DNA of 64,000 nt. Origin: Cinclus cinclus. Its lineage: Eukaryota > Chordata > Aves > Passeriformes > Cinclidae. Position 1 is the stretch's first letter. Each line of letters opens with the position of its first letter. The translations under genes were made by a program, and so were the position numbers. The stretch is taken from assembly GCF_963662255.1 (NCBI RefSeq), contig NC_085060.1, forward strand, positions 6,511,630 to 6,575,629, read 5' to 3'. Below are positions 12,301-24,700 of this stretch, one piece after another. Below the pieces are notes generated by a model that was given only the letters and a program-made list of their open reading frames with translations, was not told where the DNA came from and ran no database searches.

Positions 12301-15300
12301 TGTTCATTGCATAGTTTAGAGAAATGTTTATCACTAATAGTGCCCATTATCAAGGCAGATAAGTATTAAGCAAGTGCAGGTTGCATTGAAATAATGCATT
12401 ATATTATCTTAACAAATAATGCAGTATTGTCCTAACAAAACCTCCATTTCTGGAGTAGACACTTAATACGCAGTAGAAAATGAGTGAGTAGATGAGCAGT
12501 TTTTTAACAAAGGAAAATGAAAACCACTTAATATTTCTCAGGCTCTTGAGTTATGTGCTTCAGACAGTTAAAAATAGAGGCCATTATTTGAAATTTCAAG
12601 TGTCAAATTAATTCTTAAAGTAAGTTAGTTACTTTATAGGAGTTGCTGTCAGAGATGAATTTGGCCCACCCAGCTCTGCACTTGCCACTACACTGTTACC
12701 ATGTCCTGCAAAACAGCACTAATTCTGCCCTAATTACTTGTCAGACTGGACTGTGGAGCCCTGGAGTATCTGGCAATAAACCTGTGCTTTGCTGTGAGGG
12801 CAGGTAAAGAACCATTTAAATAGATTTTTGAAATAAGCATGAAACCTCTGAAGATGTACTGTTGTAGTGCAGACTGTATATCAAAATATATAAGCATCTA
12901 GTTGCAACAATGGCTTTGTAAACACATTACTGAGCAAACTATGAAAAGTAATCCACCAAGGGGCTGTTTCCTTAACTCATAAGCATGAAGTTAAGAGACC
13001 GGTGCCATAAAGTAGATGTGTGCTGTTAAAAAATGCTTCATTTTATGTGAGATTATTTTGTGTTAAGCCCAAGAGATGATTCCTTTTTTATTTTTAAATG
13101 CATATCTTTTAATACTTGAAAATATTTTTCCCTGTTTAAGGGAAAAGTCAGCTATCCTCATAAAACCTATGAATAATTCACCAATATGTGAGCATGGGGC
13201 AAACCATTCTTGAGAGTAGAATGAAAGTGTCCCCATGCACCTCACGTGTGTGCAGAAGTCCTGCCACAGCTATCCACTGGCTTTTTGTGGTATCACAGTA
13301 TTGTGAGGAAAAATGAGAAGAGCCTTCAGCACTGTCATTCCTTTCAGCTGCCTGCAGGCATGGCCTGAGGGTGGCCAGAGCTCCCCTCTTGGGGCAGGTA
13401 GAGCCTCCTCTCTCTGGAGCCCCTTGGTGCCCTGGTGAGCTCCCAGCTGCTCCAGGCCAGCAGGCTTTGGCTGCTTCTCCAGGATGAGCACAGTGTCTTA
13501 CAGATGTTTTGGAGGCCACAGTTTCTAACTAATCTTGGCACGTCTTGTCAGTCATGTGCATTTACTTGTCTCCATGTCAGAACCCTGAACCATCTCAGAG
13601 CAGCCTGCTAAATAGAATAGGCACGAGGGAAGCTGTGCTACAGGTATAGTTCTGAGCCCTTGTTGGCATCCTGCCTCATACCTGGCTGGGGAGCCTTCCC
13701 ACCATTCAACAGTCAGGGATGATGTCAAGAAGGAACAGGAGATCACAACCGTGGCATGGTCTGAATTGTGGGTTGATGAGTTTGTCTGCATATACCCATC
13801 GTGTCTTTCACAGCAAATAGCAGTGCTCCTGGTGACAAGGGGAGTTTGCTCAGAGAGAGTGCAGGTACCTTTCAGAGGAATTTTGTTCAGGAAATTTCAA
13901 AACTTGAGTAAGATGGGCTGTTAAGTGAATTATATGCAATCTGGATACGGAATTAATCTGCTGTAGCCAAAACCTGCTAAGAGCTCATGTACTGCCAATT
14001 GCTAAAATTTCTTGCAGTTTTATAACGTGTGCAGCTATGCAAACACTGACCTAAAAATCTAATCACCTTATCACCTTCCTTCTCCAAAGGATAGAACTTG
14101 CTGTGCTCTTCTGCTTTAGCCAAAGTGTTAACCACTATTCTTATTATTAATTTACTCTTGTCAGTAAAAAAAAAAACAAAAAAAACCACACACACAGGAC
14201 TGATGTTGCTTGGATCCCTGGTAATATATGGTACACAACACAGACTGATTAATACCAATGAGAGAGCCTTTATTGATTTTGTTTGCTTAATCCAAGTCAC
14301 TAGAAAAAGTACCTGTTTAGGAGATTAGAGAAAATTTATATAGTTGAAATCTCAAGTGTGATTGTTTGAGGTGCTGTCCTTAGAAGTAATGGGAGACTGA
14401 GACTTTTCAGAAGGCCAATATACCAGGTTATGAAGATTTTGCAGGGCTCATTTATTAGTATAATGATACAGTGTTCCAGCACTGTTGTGTTTCTGGAGAC
14501 TGGAGGCCTTAATAATCAGCTGCTGTTCTCTAGTAAGTTTTTAAAAAGTCCATTCTGATAGGTAAAATTACTTCATGCATAGTCTGCAGAACATGTGCCA
14601 TGTATTTTATTAAAAAAAGAATAAAGCAAACACAATGAATCTGTTAAATCATAATGTCTCCCAAGCGTGAAAAATTTGCAGATTAAATCTCATTGAATAC
14701 ACATTTAAATGATAAATGATAGTGGCTTGGAAAGAGTCATTATGATCTATTTCATCAATAATCCACATTTTTTGCCTTGTAGCTACACCAAGGATGAATA
14801 TAATGAATACTGCCTGGTGAAAAAATACTCTGTTTATGAAAGAGAATTAGAGAAAAAAAATTTCTTATATTAACAAACTTAAATGGTTGTTACTATTTGC
14901 TTATGTTGTTTATACATAACAGATTTTTTCCATTATTAATATTAATAATTTACAGCTTCAGAGCTTGTACTCAGGAAACAAACTCCGTGTTTAGACTTAG
15001 TATCTTAGTATCTGGATACTCAAACTGCAGTTGATTTCACTGGGTTTTGAATAGCATAAGTAAGCAGAATTATGCATTCAGGGTTTTCAACTGCAGATAT
15101 TTCAGTGCTCGTGAGCACCAAGTCCCACAAAGTTTCTGAGCAGAATGCAGTAGGACTATCACAGATTTGTCATGTTTCCCATACAGAAACACATGCACGT
15201 TTTCTTTATTTACTGTGTGCTGGGATTTGCTGTGCCTGCCCATGACAGCCCTCAGGGTGCTGCAGCAGTTCCCAGGTGCATTCACTTCAGTCCAGATGGT

Positions 15301-16107
15301 GCCAATGTGTTTTGGCACTCACAAGCATGCACCTGTAGGAGACCCGGTGGGGTTTTGTCAAGAAAATCTTCAAACTGTGCTAAAACAAAATTTCTTGCTG
15401 AGGAAAAGGGAGGATTGAAGGTAGACACAACTGTGCTGTGTTGCCAGCTCCTGGCTGTAACCTCATGTGCATGTGATCTCATGCCTGACCAGGCTGGGAC
15501 TTCAGTGGCAAGTGCCTTTAGGATTGAGTTCCTGAAGGCTGTTTATAAAGCAACAGCAGAACTCTGTTTAGTAGGAGGGATGACAGATTGTTTCTTTGCG
15601 GTGTATTTTGTCTGAAATTGGAATTAAAGTTGAAATTTTTGAAATCAAGTTGATATTTTCATATGTGACACCCAAAAGCTGAATCTGCTACAAGTATAAA
15701 CTGTAGTGACCTTCCTGTGTTGCTGGATAAACTGGATGAATTAACAGTGGAGCAGGATCCCAGTACACTTAGTCGTAAATGCAGTCTCAGTGAATTTACC
15801 AATTCCTTCATCTGCAGGATTTGAAGGTCCTTTTCAAGAGCTATGTTTATCAATTGCTTCTGGGCATTTTCTGTCTTCTGGTAACATACCATTGCAGATT
15901 AGCACCCTGGAGTTATTTAACAATGACTGTTGGAATGTCATCTGAAAAAAAAAAACAAAACAAAAAAAAACCTATGATTTGAGTTCTAGGCCTATATAGC
16001 CCTCTCAAAAACATCCATGATTTAGGTAGTTCTCTTTTAAAAAAATTGCCTATTTTGCTCTTTGATGTTACTCCCACTCTTTCTCTTAGATATTGTCACC
16101 ATTCACA
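3361..16107 (+). other. AFF2: AFF2 long intron, first part
   Basis: This AT-rich intronic DNA starts with the GTAAGT donor of the preceding exon. I see no exon, RNA gene or clear transposon in it. Simple-sequence patches include an A-rich tract with a short GA run (about 11046-11082), an A-rich/CA tract (about 14166-14197) and an A-rich tract (about 15944-15971). A perfect 18-bp AT palindrome lies at 14932-14949. An X-box-like motif lies at 10897-10910. Open frames such as 13178-13519 (minus) and 15172-15615 (plus) have no known motif or splice context and are treated as chance. Confidence 0.7.
10897..10910. promoter_or_regulatory. X-box-like palindrome (RFX-type site), candidate
   Basis: GCTGCCATGGCAAC is one base away from the classic RFX X-box palindrome GTTGCCATGGCAAC. 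RFX factors bind two half-sites related to GTNRCC and RGYAAC. The site is deep in an intron, so an enhancer role is only possible, not shown. A single motif of this length can arise by chance. Confidence 0.25.
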
Positions 16108-16535
16108 TGTCACGGTGAGGATGGCCACAACAAAACTTTTGGGTTCGGAGTATTGAAGGTTTAAGTGGCAAAAATAAAGGAGCAGGAACAACGGAGTTGG
16201 CCAAAAACAAAAGAACTTTAATAGAAAATAAAACAGGGACGATGCCCAGAAACCAAATGCTGTATGGGGCCAGACTGTGAGGACCTGAAACAAGCTGGGG
16301 CATGACAATATAAACCCTTGAGGGCAGAACTTTCTAGAACTATGACCACATATGGAGAACGAGTAACCAGTAGGGGAACAGAAGTGGAACCAATTAACAT
16401 GGCACTAAGGACTGTGGGAAGAACAGTTGGGTTTGCCCCAGGTTAACAAATGGTTCCCAGGGCTTGAGCCCAATGCTTGGTTCTTTCTTGGTGAAATCTG
16501 GCTGACTCTGTGTCCCAGCCAGGCCGACTCCCACA
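16108..16535 (-). mobile_element. Probable solo LTR of an endogenous retrovirus, reverse strand
   Basis: Read on the minus strand, this 428-bp unit begins TGTGGGAGTC and ends CACCGTGACA, so it has the TG...CA ends expected of an LTR. It carries a TATA-like TTTATATT (plus-strand about 16307-16313). An ATTAAAG polyadenylation-type signal follows about 90 bp downstream (plus-strand about 16216-16222), then a T-rich stretch. That order matches U3-R-U5. No gag/pol/env remains nearby, so it is a solo LTR. The 4 to 6 flanking bases do not form an obvious target duplication (left ...TTCACA, right GTCAAG), so the boundaries could be a few bases off or the flanks mutated. It is antisense to AFF2, so its poly(A) signal would not act on the gene transcript. 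Confidence 0.6.
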
Positions 16536-17290
16536 GTCAAGTGCCTACAATCTCAGGCAGTGTGTGTCTGTATAAATGCAGCATTAGTAGTGTCCTGTAC
16601 TGCCTCAATGTTTTGAATTACAGAGGTGGAGGGCTTTTTAACTTTGACCTCGTCCTTATGTAAATACTCCAGTAAAACATAAGATTGCAACGAATTCTTA
16701 TATCCCTTCTCCTCCTGAAAGCCATCTGCCAAGATCTCCCTAAAGCTGTGGCTGAGCCTGTGAGGCTGGGTGATATCCCAAAGTGCCCGTGATGATGAGA
16801 GCCATGGGAAGAGCAGTGGTGTCCCTGTGCATTACAGCTTCCCAGGGCAGAGCTGGTGTGTCCCCACGGCCCACAGTGGCCCTGGGAGCAGGACAAGGCG
16901 CTGGGGTACCTGTGCTCCGGCGCCGTGTGCTCAGCACCAGGTAAAAACACCCTTTTGGCACACACACGGCCCTCCAGCCTCAGAGGTGTGAAGGTGAGCT
17001 GGTACAGGAAAGAGCGACTCCTGCTCCTTCCCTTCCACCCGTGGGTGCTGCTCCCACGGCCCCGCTGTGTGGATAACGTGGTCACTCTGGGGGTGGCCAG
17101 CTCCGTCCTCCCCACTCCCTGCAGGCAAGCCAGGCCCTGTTATGGCCAGGCTAATGACTTTAAAACTTCTCATTAAATACCCTTGGCGAAGTTTGGTTCA
17201 TAGAGGGTCTCAGGGAGGAAAGAGGGGGGGCTTCGGTCCCAAGTGTTAAAAAAGCCGCTTTATTTTTGCGCCTTTTTCCATAATAAGATT
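16536..17290. other. GC-rich, CpG-containing block of unknown origin
   Basis: Base composition changes sharply from the AT-rich surroundings, most clearly at about 16740-17240. The block includes a 103-nt open stretch (16838-16940) preceded by AG and followed by GTAAAA, giving a peptide around PHGPQWPWEQDKALGYLCSG in frame. Towards its right end the minus strand reads AATAAAGCGGC followed by a T run and then a C-rich stretch, which resembles the R-U5 part of avian retroviral LTRs. I do not recognise a gene. It could be a degraded ERV fragment lying beside the solo LTR, or a non-coding CpG-rich insert. Confidence 0.4.
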
Positions 17291-18579
17291 TTCTCAAATG
17301 ACTTCCTTATTTTTAAATTTGAAAAGTTCAGTCCTAAGTGCAGGGGTAGCCCTTGGGCACTAGGGTGGAAGATCCTTGTACACATTACAGAGTGATTATT
17401 GACAGAGTTTAACTGTATTGGCTCTGCTCTCCTAATTCCTAAGAAATTTTCTAAATGTGCTCTTTAAAATCCCTACAAAACTGCAGATTTTGGATAATTT
17501 TAGAGCATGACCTGAGATTATTGCTTTATTACCTTCTTTCTTTCTTTCTCTCCCCTTTCCCAGACTGACCGGTCCTTTGACGTTTCTTTTCCAATCTATT
17601 CTAAGCAGAATGTGTGTGTTTGTCCTTCCTACAGCTTTCCCTTAGCGTTGATCCAGCACATCAGATCTGTTCTGTTGATCCAGGCACTTCCCACTCATGC
17701 TCTAATCCATTTCAATCCATGCCTAGGCTAAAAATAGTGAAATAATATTTTTTCAGCAATTTGCTAGCTCAGCCAGTGGGTTCAGTGAAAACAGATGACA
17801 TGTTTATTCTTGTGTTGACAACTGAGAATGCTCTGAAAGTCTGTAAACTTTCCACCTCTCCTACTTCTCTGTGTCCTCCTCCCAGCACCCTCCATGATAC
17901 AGTTTCTTACTAGAAGATTGACTTGACTCATTTTCCCCCACTGTCAAGCTTGCACAATCAAGGGATAAAAATCCTGCTTGAATCAGTAAAGAAAAAATGA
18001 ATATTTAATTTCTGCACTGGAATCTGGGATTGATAACTTATAGCTACTCATCATATAAATTAAGTACAGTTTGTGCTTAAATGTTTTTTTTTACTAGGCA
18101 CTGCTGAGATTGTTGATAGCAAGTAGGTTCTTCAGGCTTTAGAGAAAGTTTCTTGCTCTGAAGTGATCAAGTGAAAATCAAGTGGTATGTGTATCTTTAG
18201 GTAGGAAATAATTCTAAAAATTAGAAAGAGAGGTATTTTTCCTTATTTACTGTTTCCACCTTCCTTGGAAATCAAACTATATCGCATTAATACCCAGTAT
18301 GCTTAGCAAATTACCAAGGCATTTTGTTTAATTTCAATCTTTTGTTATAATGGTATATTTGGTGCTTCTTTTAAGGGTTAACCTTAATTCATATTAAGAT
18401 TTAGAGTTCTCTCATATGTGAGTTAGTAGAAAAATATTGTCTATAAAATATTGCCAAAAGTTTTATTTTTGGTCATAAATTGTCACAGAACATTCATCTG
18501 AATATTGAGAGGAAATATTTACTTAGAGAAAATAATTAGGTACTTTGGGTGTCTTCCTGTCCCCTTTTCCATTTGTTTC

Positions 18580-18590
18580 GGGGGGGGGGG
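18580..18590 (+). repeat. Poly-G run (11)
   Basis: An uninterrupted run of 11 G on the + strand lies in AT-rich intron. It is one of three such runs within about 1.1 kb. Confidence 0.9.
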
Positions 18591-18907
18591 AAGAAATCTT
18601 AGGTTAATTACAGAAATTCTCCCTAATTTTGTCCAAGAAGGATGTGTGGTTGGAAGCACAGAAGTGTGCAGAGGAACTCCTCTGGGTAGTGGTGGTATTT
18701 CAGGTTGAACTTGGCAGTACAGGAGGTTTGAATGTTGCCTGTATAGTCCTAACAAGAGTCATCATGAGTCAGAAGATGTTCAAAGAAGAAAACAGGGGAA
18801 AGCAGGAAAGAAAACAGGAAAATCAGCTTAACTGTGCCCAGCCAGCATCAGAGCATCAGCTCTGATCCTCTTTCTGTTGCAGCTTTCTTTATGAACTTGC
18901 CCCAGGT

Positions 18908-18917
18908 GGGGGGGGGG
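18908..18917 (+). repeat. Poly-G run (10)
   Basis: An uninterrupted run of 10 G on the + strand, about 320 bp downstream of the 11-G run. Confidence 0.9.
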
Positions 18918-19084
18918 AATGATGATGCTTTAAGTCAAAACAGTTACTAATGATGTCACAGTGCTAGAGACAGATGTTCAAATGGTACAGGAATGAGCAT
19001 GGAATACAGTAGGTGAAAAAATACACAGATGTTGGGAGAAAATGAATTTGTTGTTAAGGCATTAGATTGGTACTTAGGAGCAAT

Positions 19085-19170
19085 TTAATTTTCATTCCAG
19101 CCTTAACAGGGACTTCCTGTATGACCTTTAGGAAATTAGTCTCTGTTCTCAGTCTGTAAATACGAACAAT
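19085..19170 (+). repeat. MIR-like ancient SINE fragment
   Basis: The segment 'gacttcctgtatgaccttta', followed by 'ggaaattagtctctgttctc' and 'agtctgtaaatacgaac', follows the MIR tail pattern (gtgaccttgggcaagt.act...ctctgtgcctcagt..tctgtaaaatg) with deletions. It is an old CORE-SINE relic on the same strand as AFF2. It is read from remembered consensus only. Confidence 0.5.
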
Positions 19171-19554
19171 GCGTTTTCAGTTCCCTGCCTTTTCAGTTTA
19201 GAAAGTAGAGCTGCTAAAGCAAGGATTCCTACACACTGTGTACTGACCTTGCACCAGGGCCTGTGTTCTCTCTCAGTGCAGTGAAGTTTTTGTGATACTA
19301 CACAAAGTGCAGGGAGAGGAAAACTGTAAAATTGTAAAATTGCAGAGAGGATATGCATGTCACTGGTTAAGAATTTACAGAATTTAATACAGGATGATAA
19401 GAATAAACCTAATGAAAACATTGCCTGTTATAGATTAAGATTTTTGTAATTTCTTTTGACCTCTGTGCTATAAGAGGCTTCTGTAAAAAAATCTGTTAGT
19501 TTAATCTCTGTTAAACTCTAACAGGACTTTTTACATAAGCTGGTGTTTAGCATG

Positions 19555-19621
19555 CATTTGGGATGAGTGCATTACCCACGAGTAGTGAACTCACAAGTGA
19601 GTTATGTGGGTAATCCCAAAT
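19555..19621. repeat. Imperfect inverted repeat / stem-loop
   Basis: The left arm CATTTGGGA + TTACCCAC is split by an 8-nt insert. It pairs with GTGGGTAATCCCAAATG on the right, and an inner perfect pair AACTCAC/GTGAGTT surrounds a 2-nt centre. The whole unit could fold into one long hairpin. It resembles a tiny palindromic element, but I do not recognise a family and see no flanking duplication. Confidence 0.55.
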
Positions 19622-19687
19622 GAGTGCCAATAAAATTTCTATAACACATAGCATCATTGTGGAATTCATTTATGCCACATATTTTAC

Positions 19688-19710
19688 GGGGGGGGGGGGG
19701 GGGGGGGGGG
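19688..19710 (+). repeat. Poly-G run (23)
   Basis: An uninterrupted run of 23 G on the + strand within AT-rich intron. In AFF2 nascent RNA it would be a G tract capable of quadruplex formation. Homopolymers of this length are also error-prone in sequencing, so the exact length is uncertain. Confidence 0.85.
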
Positions 19711-21708
19711 AGCTATTTTGGTCATATATTAGAGAGTTTATAATTTTCTTTACTGTGCTGTTTTTCACATCCCTCTGCCTCTAAAGCTCAGCCAAGTGAA
19801 TACCAGCAATCCTAGAAGGAAGGGAAAATTAGAACTAACACGTTTGAAATCTCTCTGAAAATAAAGCAAGGGCCAGATTCTAATCTCCTTACTCATACCA
19901 AACATCACTGTATCCCCTGAATAGCTCCATAGATTTCTTTGGGACCATTTGTCAAGTGAAGTGCTATTTGACATGTGTGGCAATACCCAGAATTGGCTCA
20001 ATCTAAACTAGCTTTTTCCATTTAAGCCCTCCAAAGCTTGCTGTCTTCAGTGGTTAGAAACACATATTTACTGTTTTTATCGCATCAAAAAGAATTCTCA
20101 CACTGCTTTGAAGGGTTTTTTCAGCCCCTTTTTAGAAGAGTTGGAGGATACCAAGCAGAATCCCAGCACTTTTCTAAAGCTGAGACAGAGAAAAGCCCTC
20201 CCAAAGGGGTGGCTGGCCGACTAAGCATGCTACTTCCCACCCTATTTGAAAGGTCATGTTTGGGCAGCAAAGACTGAGGAATTTGGGCCTTCCATTCCCA
20301 CCTGCTGGGATCAGCAACTTTGCAAACCTCATACAACTGGTACAACGCACGTAAACTGGTTGCACTGATGTACCCCCTTTTGTCATCACTTCAGCATATT
20401 GGCTACCATGTCCCATATCCAGTTCCCATCCTCTTGGGAGTAGTTGTTTCACCTCAGACTTGAATTCTCTATCTTCCTTAGATACTCTGTAAACACGGAG
20501 TATTCTAAGGGAGTTTTTCTGTCTCTCTCTGTTGTTTTCTGTTGCCGTGTTAATTTTATTGCTGAGATCAAAGATCCTGAACTAGTAGGCATAAGTCAAC
20601 AGAAGAGCTTGACTTGGCTTCATTGAGAGCAGGATCAGGCCGTAAACATCCTGGGTTTGTTTTTGTGTCTCACATAAAATAACTGCTCCAATAAAATGCA
20701 CTATCTGATGATGGCTGATCAAGGATTGCTGCTTAAAGCTTCACATGTAACCTAGCTATCTTCACATTAACCTCCTGCTTTCATTTCCCTGCTTATGTTG
20801 AATAGGAAACCATTATTGAACTGCAGTGTTCATAGAAGCCATTTGATTAATTGACTATGTTTTGAACCCTTGTGACCTGAGGATGAAATGTAGCCCAGAC
20901 AAAAGTGACAGAAGCCCAACAATGGGCTGGGAGTATAAGAGAGCACCAGTACACTGTCCATGGGGCAGCACACATTCACGTTCATGTTTATCCTTGTAGA
21001 ACTTGCTAAAAGTGAAAGACAGATGTCCAGCTTATCTCATGTAGTCAATATCAGTAATAAGATGCTTGCTGTGAGTTGAGCCTGCTCCTGCTGTCACTCT
21101 GTCTTTATGTATCCACAGGGAGAAAACCTGGAAGGCAGGCAAAAGAAAAAAAAAAAAAAAAGTATTGCCAGTAATCCCCGTAGGCTATCTGAGAAGGAGC
21201 AGATCTGTAAAGCATTTCTTTCTGCATAAACATTTAGAAATCAACCTCTCATAAGTCAGGGATCTACCAAATGTGGTGTGAAGAGGCAGATGAAGCCTGC
21301 CGTCTGGCATGGCAGCATTTGCTGATTGATTTGGAATGCAGAAGGACCCTTTTTATTTTTATTTTAAAATTTGAACCACATCTTAATACAAATCAGGTGA
21401 AAAATAAATTGAAAAATAGCAAGCCTGAGATTACAGAAGTGCCAGCTTCATATTGTTCAGTTTAGCTGAGGTCATAGTCAAGCCCATCAAGTTCACATCG
21501 TTTAGTGTGCGGCCACTGAGGTAATATTCAAACAAAAGAAAAGAAAAGCAGTCAGAATGCTGATACATTCCTACTTTGCCAGGTGGCCTCATTCAGCTGT
21601 GCAGAGCACACTGGCTTCAGCTATGTAAGGAACTTAAATCAGTAAGGAATACAGATTTTTAAAAGGATATGCTGTTCCAAACAGCCCATTCATTCTCCAG
21701 CTCTCTCA

Positions 21709-21732
21709 CTTTATGACTGATCAGTCATAAAG
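21709..21732. repeat. Perfect 24-bp palindrome
   Basis: CTTTATGACTGA at 21709-21720 is followed directly by its exact reverse complement TCAGTCATAAAG. There is no spacer. It includes the dyad TGACTGATCAGTCA, which resembles spaced AP-1 half-sites, but no factor is assigned. Confidence 0.7.
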
Positions 21733-24700
21733 AGGAAATACCTCTCCTAATATGCAGTTTCATATTCTGAAATTTAGAATGTAAGAGCTATGGTAATGAT
21801 GGTACAACTAATTTAGATGGAGGAATTTGGTCAATGGGGGACATTTGTATTCTGCCCACTAGTTAGAGAAAGCTTGAACTTCTTAGAAAGCCTGCAAGTA
21901 GAATTACTGGTATCCATTCCTCCTCCATACTGGTGATGTTACCATGCTGGTTCCCTGCATACAGGCATAGATTTATGTAGATTAATTTGGTATAGTATAG
22001 TGAATTGCCACTATGATATATATTTTAGAATTATGTCCTAGTACAGCCTAATGGCTAGAATCAAATAAAACATAAAAGTAGATTTATATAGATTGCTGTA
22101 TAAATCAGATAAAGCTTTACGTTACCCGGCATTGATAATGGAAGCTTTTCCTGCAAATAATATAGAAGGTTTTAATGTAATATTTTCCTTATTTCACTGA
22201 GAGTAAAGCAACAAGAAAGAAGAAGAGAAATAAACAAGTCTGTCGGGCTTAGCCACCATTAAACATCATTAACTACAATTTTGCCTGACAAGTTCTCTCA
22301 TCTGGTGATGGGTGAAATGGGAGAAAAGTAGACTGAACAATTGCATAAACCCAAATGAAATATGCCCTTGTATTTTAAGTGTGCACAGTTCAGTTAGTTA
22401 AAATAGAGCAATTTATTATGTTTTAGCAGCTTGAGCTTAATCTAGTTTTAAATAGATGTGTTTTTTTTTATTTTAACTTCTTGCTGAGATTTAACTGGGT
22501 TGAGAAGACACATGATACAGTGCTACACAGTCTCTGCTCTCTTTCTCTCTAGTTTACTTTGAAATAACTTTAATAGAGTGCTGCTGATGAAAATAGCTCA
22601 CAGGAAATGTAGATGAGCCCTTACACAACAGTGAATATATTTGTTTTGTTTGAAATGGGTGGATAAAGGCTTAATGGAAGAGACAAGTACAGAGTGTGGG
22701 GAGAAAGGAGCTGGGTATAGCAGGCAGAGTGGTGTGCAGCCACCTCCTGGGGATTTGAGGACTCTCCCTGGCAATGGTGCCTGCCCAGGTCATCCCATTT
22801 CCAGAAGCTACTCGGGGTTAATAACTCTAAGCATTTTGGGCCAGCCTATCAGATTTCTTACTGGTCAGTTTTTAATACCAAACTACTACTATGAATCACA
22901 GTGAGCTACTTGGCCATTTTGGCTACCCCTTGTCAAAATAGGTTGGAATGTTTATCAAAATCTCCTCACATAATATAGGCAAAGCTCTCACCTGCCTGCA
23001 TACAAAACATGCTCTGCTGTTCCTCAAGGCAGGGAGTATGTGACCTTTACCAAGTGGAATATTTTGATATTATGCTGTAGTTTTCCACTTACTGTTTAGA
23101 AACCTCAGCCTTTGTGGGTTTTCAGAGGTACTTCTGTAATTACACCAGCAGTGATAGGTAACTTTCTTGAAATCTTGCTTAAAGGAATTTAGCTAAGTCC
23201 CTTTGCACGTGGGAGGAAAGAAGGATCCAACTTGGTGTTTGCAGTGTTGATTGATACAAGCAGCTATGCCAGAAACACAGAGCTGTGTGTTTATATCAGA
23301 TCACACAGGGATGGGAGAGGGCCGTGTTTGCAGGGAATTGGGTGTGTGTAGGAAGTTCAACCACTAAGTGACAAAGTGACACCAAATTCTTGGTGTAAAG
23401 GGTACTCTGGCTGGCATGGGCTGCCCTAACATTGAGATAATGGATCCTTTCACCTTCAGGTTACCAGTTCAAATTCAGAGCAGATTTGTAGGGAACAAAA
23501 GTCATCACACTCTCAGAGCCATTCAGTAGTGTCTGTGTGAAATGAAGTTCTCCCTTGGGGTCTAATGGACATGTGTCCAAATCCAGGAGCTGTAATGCCA
23601 ATTGGCACTCTTGATGGTGGTGGCATAGAGGCCAAGGGCTGAATGGGCATAGAGGCAGAATTTCCTCTCCTTGTGCAGAGCTGGGTTAAAGCCCAGTAGG
23701 TTGTCTGTGCTACTGCTGCACATTATATGAATGTTTTCTGGATTGAGAAGGGACTGCAAACTTCAAAAGCATTCATGTAGTCTTAAGGCTTCCAAAAAGC
23801 CCTAAGCTAACATTTTTTTAGTTAGACAAAATAAGAAGTTGCCAGCAATGTTTGTTGAGCTGAAGCTTTGAGGTGTCTTGAACAAAAAAAAAGGAGGGAG
23901 AAAAATGATTTCATTAAAAGTCAAAGAATACCAGGAAAATCAGTAGAGAGAGAGAGATTGTGTGTACTGTTCCTTCTTGTGAATGACTGTTTAAACAGAA
24001 CCAGATTCTCTGTTCTTTAAAATGTTTTTTTCCTAGAAGAAATTTGCTGTTTTCTTTTTTTTAAAAAAAAGTAAGAAAAACACCAAAAAAAACCCAAAAA
24101 ACAAAACAAAGCAAAAAAACCCCAAGTGCCAACACCCCCGTCTGCTGCTGCCTGCAGCAGCTCCGTGACCATGGGTATATATTGTGATCAAAGACCATAT
24201 ATTGCTAAAACTCCTTGTTGGAATGAGTTTTAATTTGGTTTACAGAAGGCTTTAGGGGATATGGCTCTCTACAAATTAGACCACAGGAGCTATAAAATGA
24301 AGGATGTCCTCTCTAATTAGAAACAGTGGAGTAGTCTGGTGTTCTTCCTTGTTGTAGCCTCATGGGTACTCTCTCACAAGTGAACTCTGGGCAATATACC
24401 TCTCTAGTAACTATTATCTCTCTTGTTACTGGAGTCTGTTATTTGATTTTATGTCTCTATTTCTGTACACACCTTTCCATACTCTTGTTGTAATTTCTGC
24501 ATGCAGTTTTGAATGACTGCTGCAAAACAAAAGTTCATATGTTGCTCAGTGATTTGTCACCACTACCAAACTTACTTATTTTAAATACCAGGAAAGGATT
24601 CTCAGACTCAGGTGAATATAGAAGTCAGTTTAGTGGGCTCCTTTTGCAGCATGCAGCTCTACCAACTTTCTTTTCTCATGCCTCTTCCAATGAAGTTAAA

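Noticed and set aside
16096..16308. Hydrophobic 70-codon minus-strand frame resembling a membrane peptide
   Set aside because: It is the T-rich R-U5 part of the reverse-strand LTR, and its Phe/Leu richness comes from T-rich DNA.
23540..23760. Moderately GC-rich stretch suspected to be an ancient repeat
   Set aside because: I could not match it to any family with confidence. It needs a repeat-library search.
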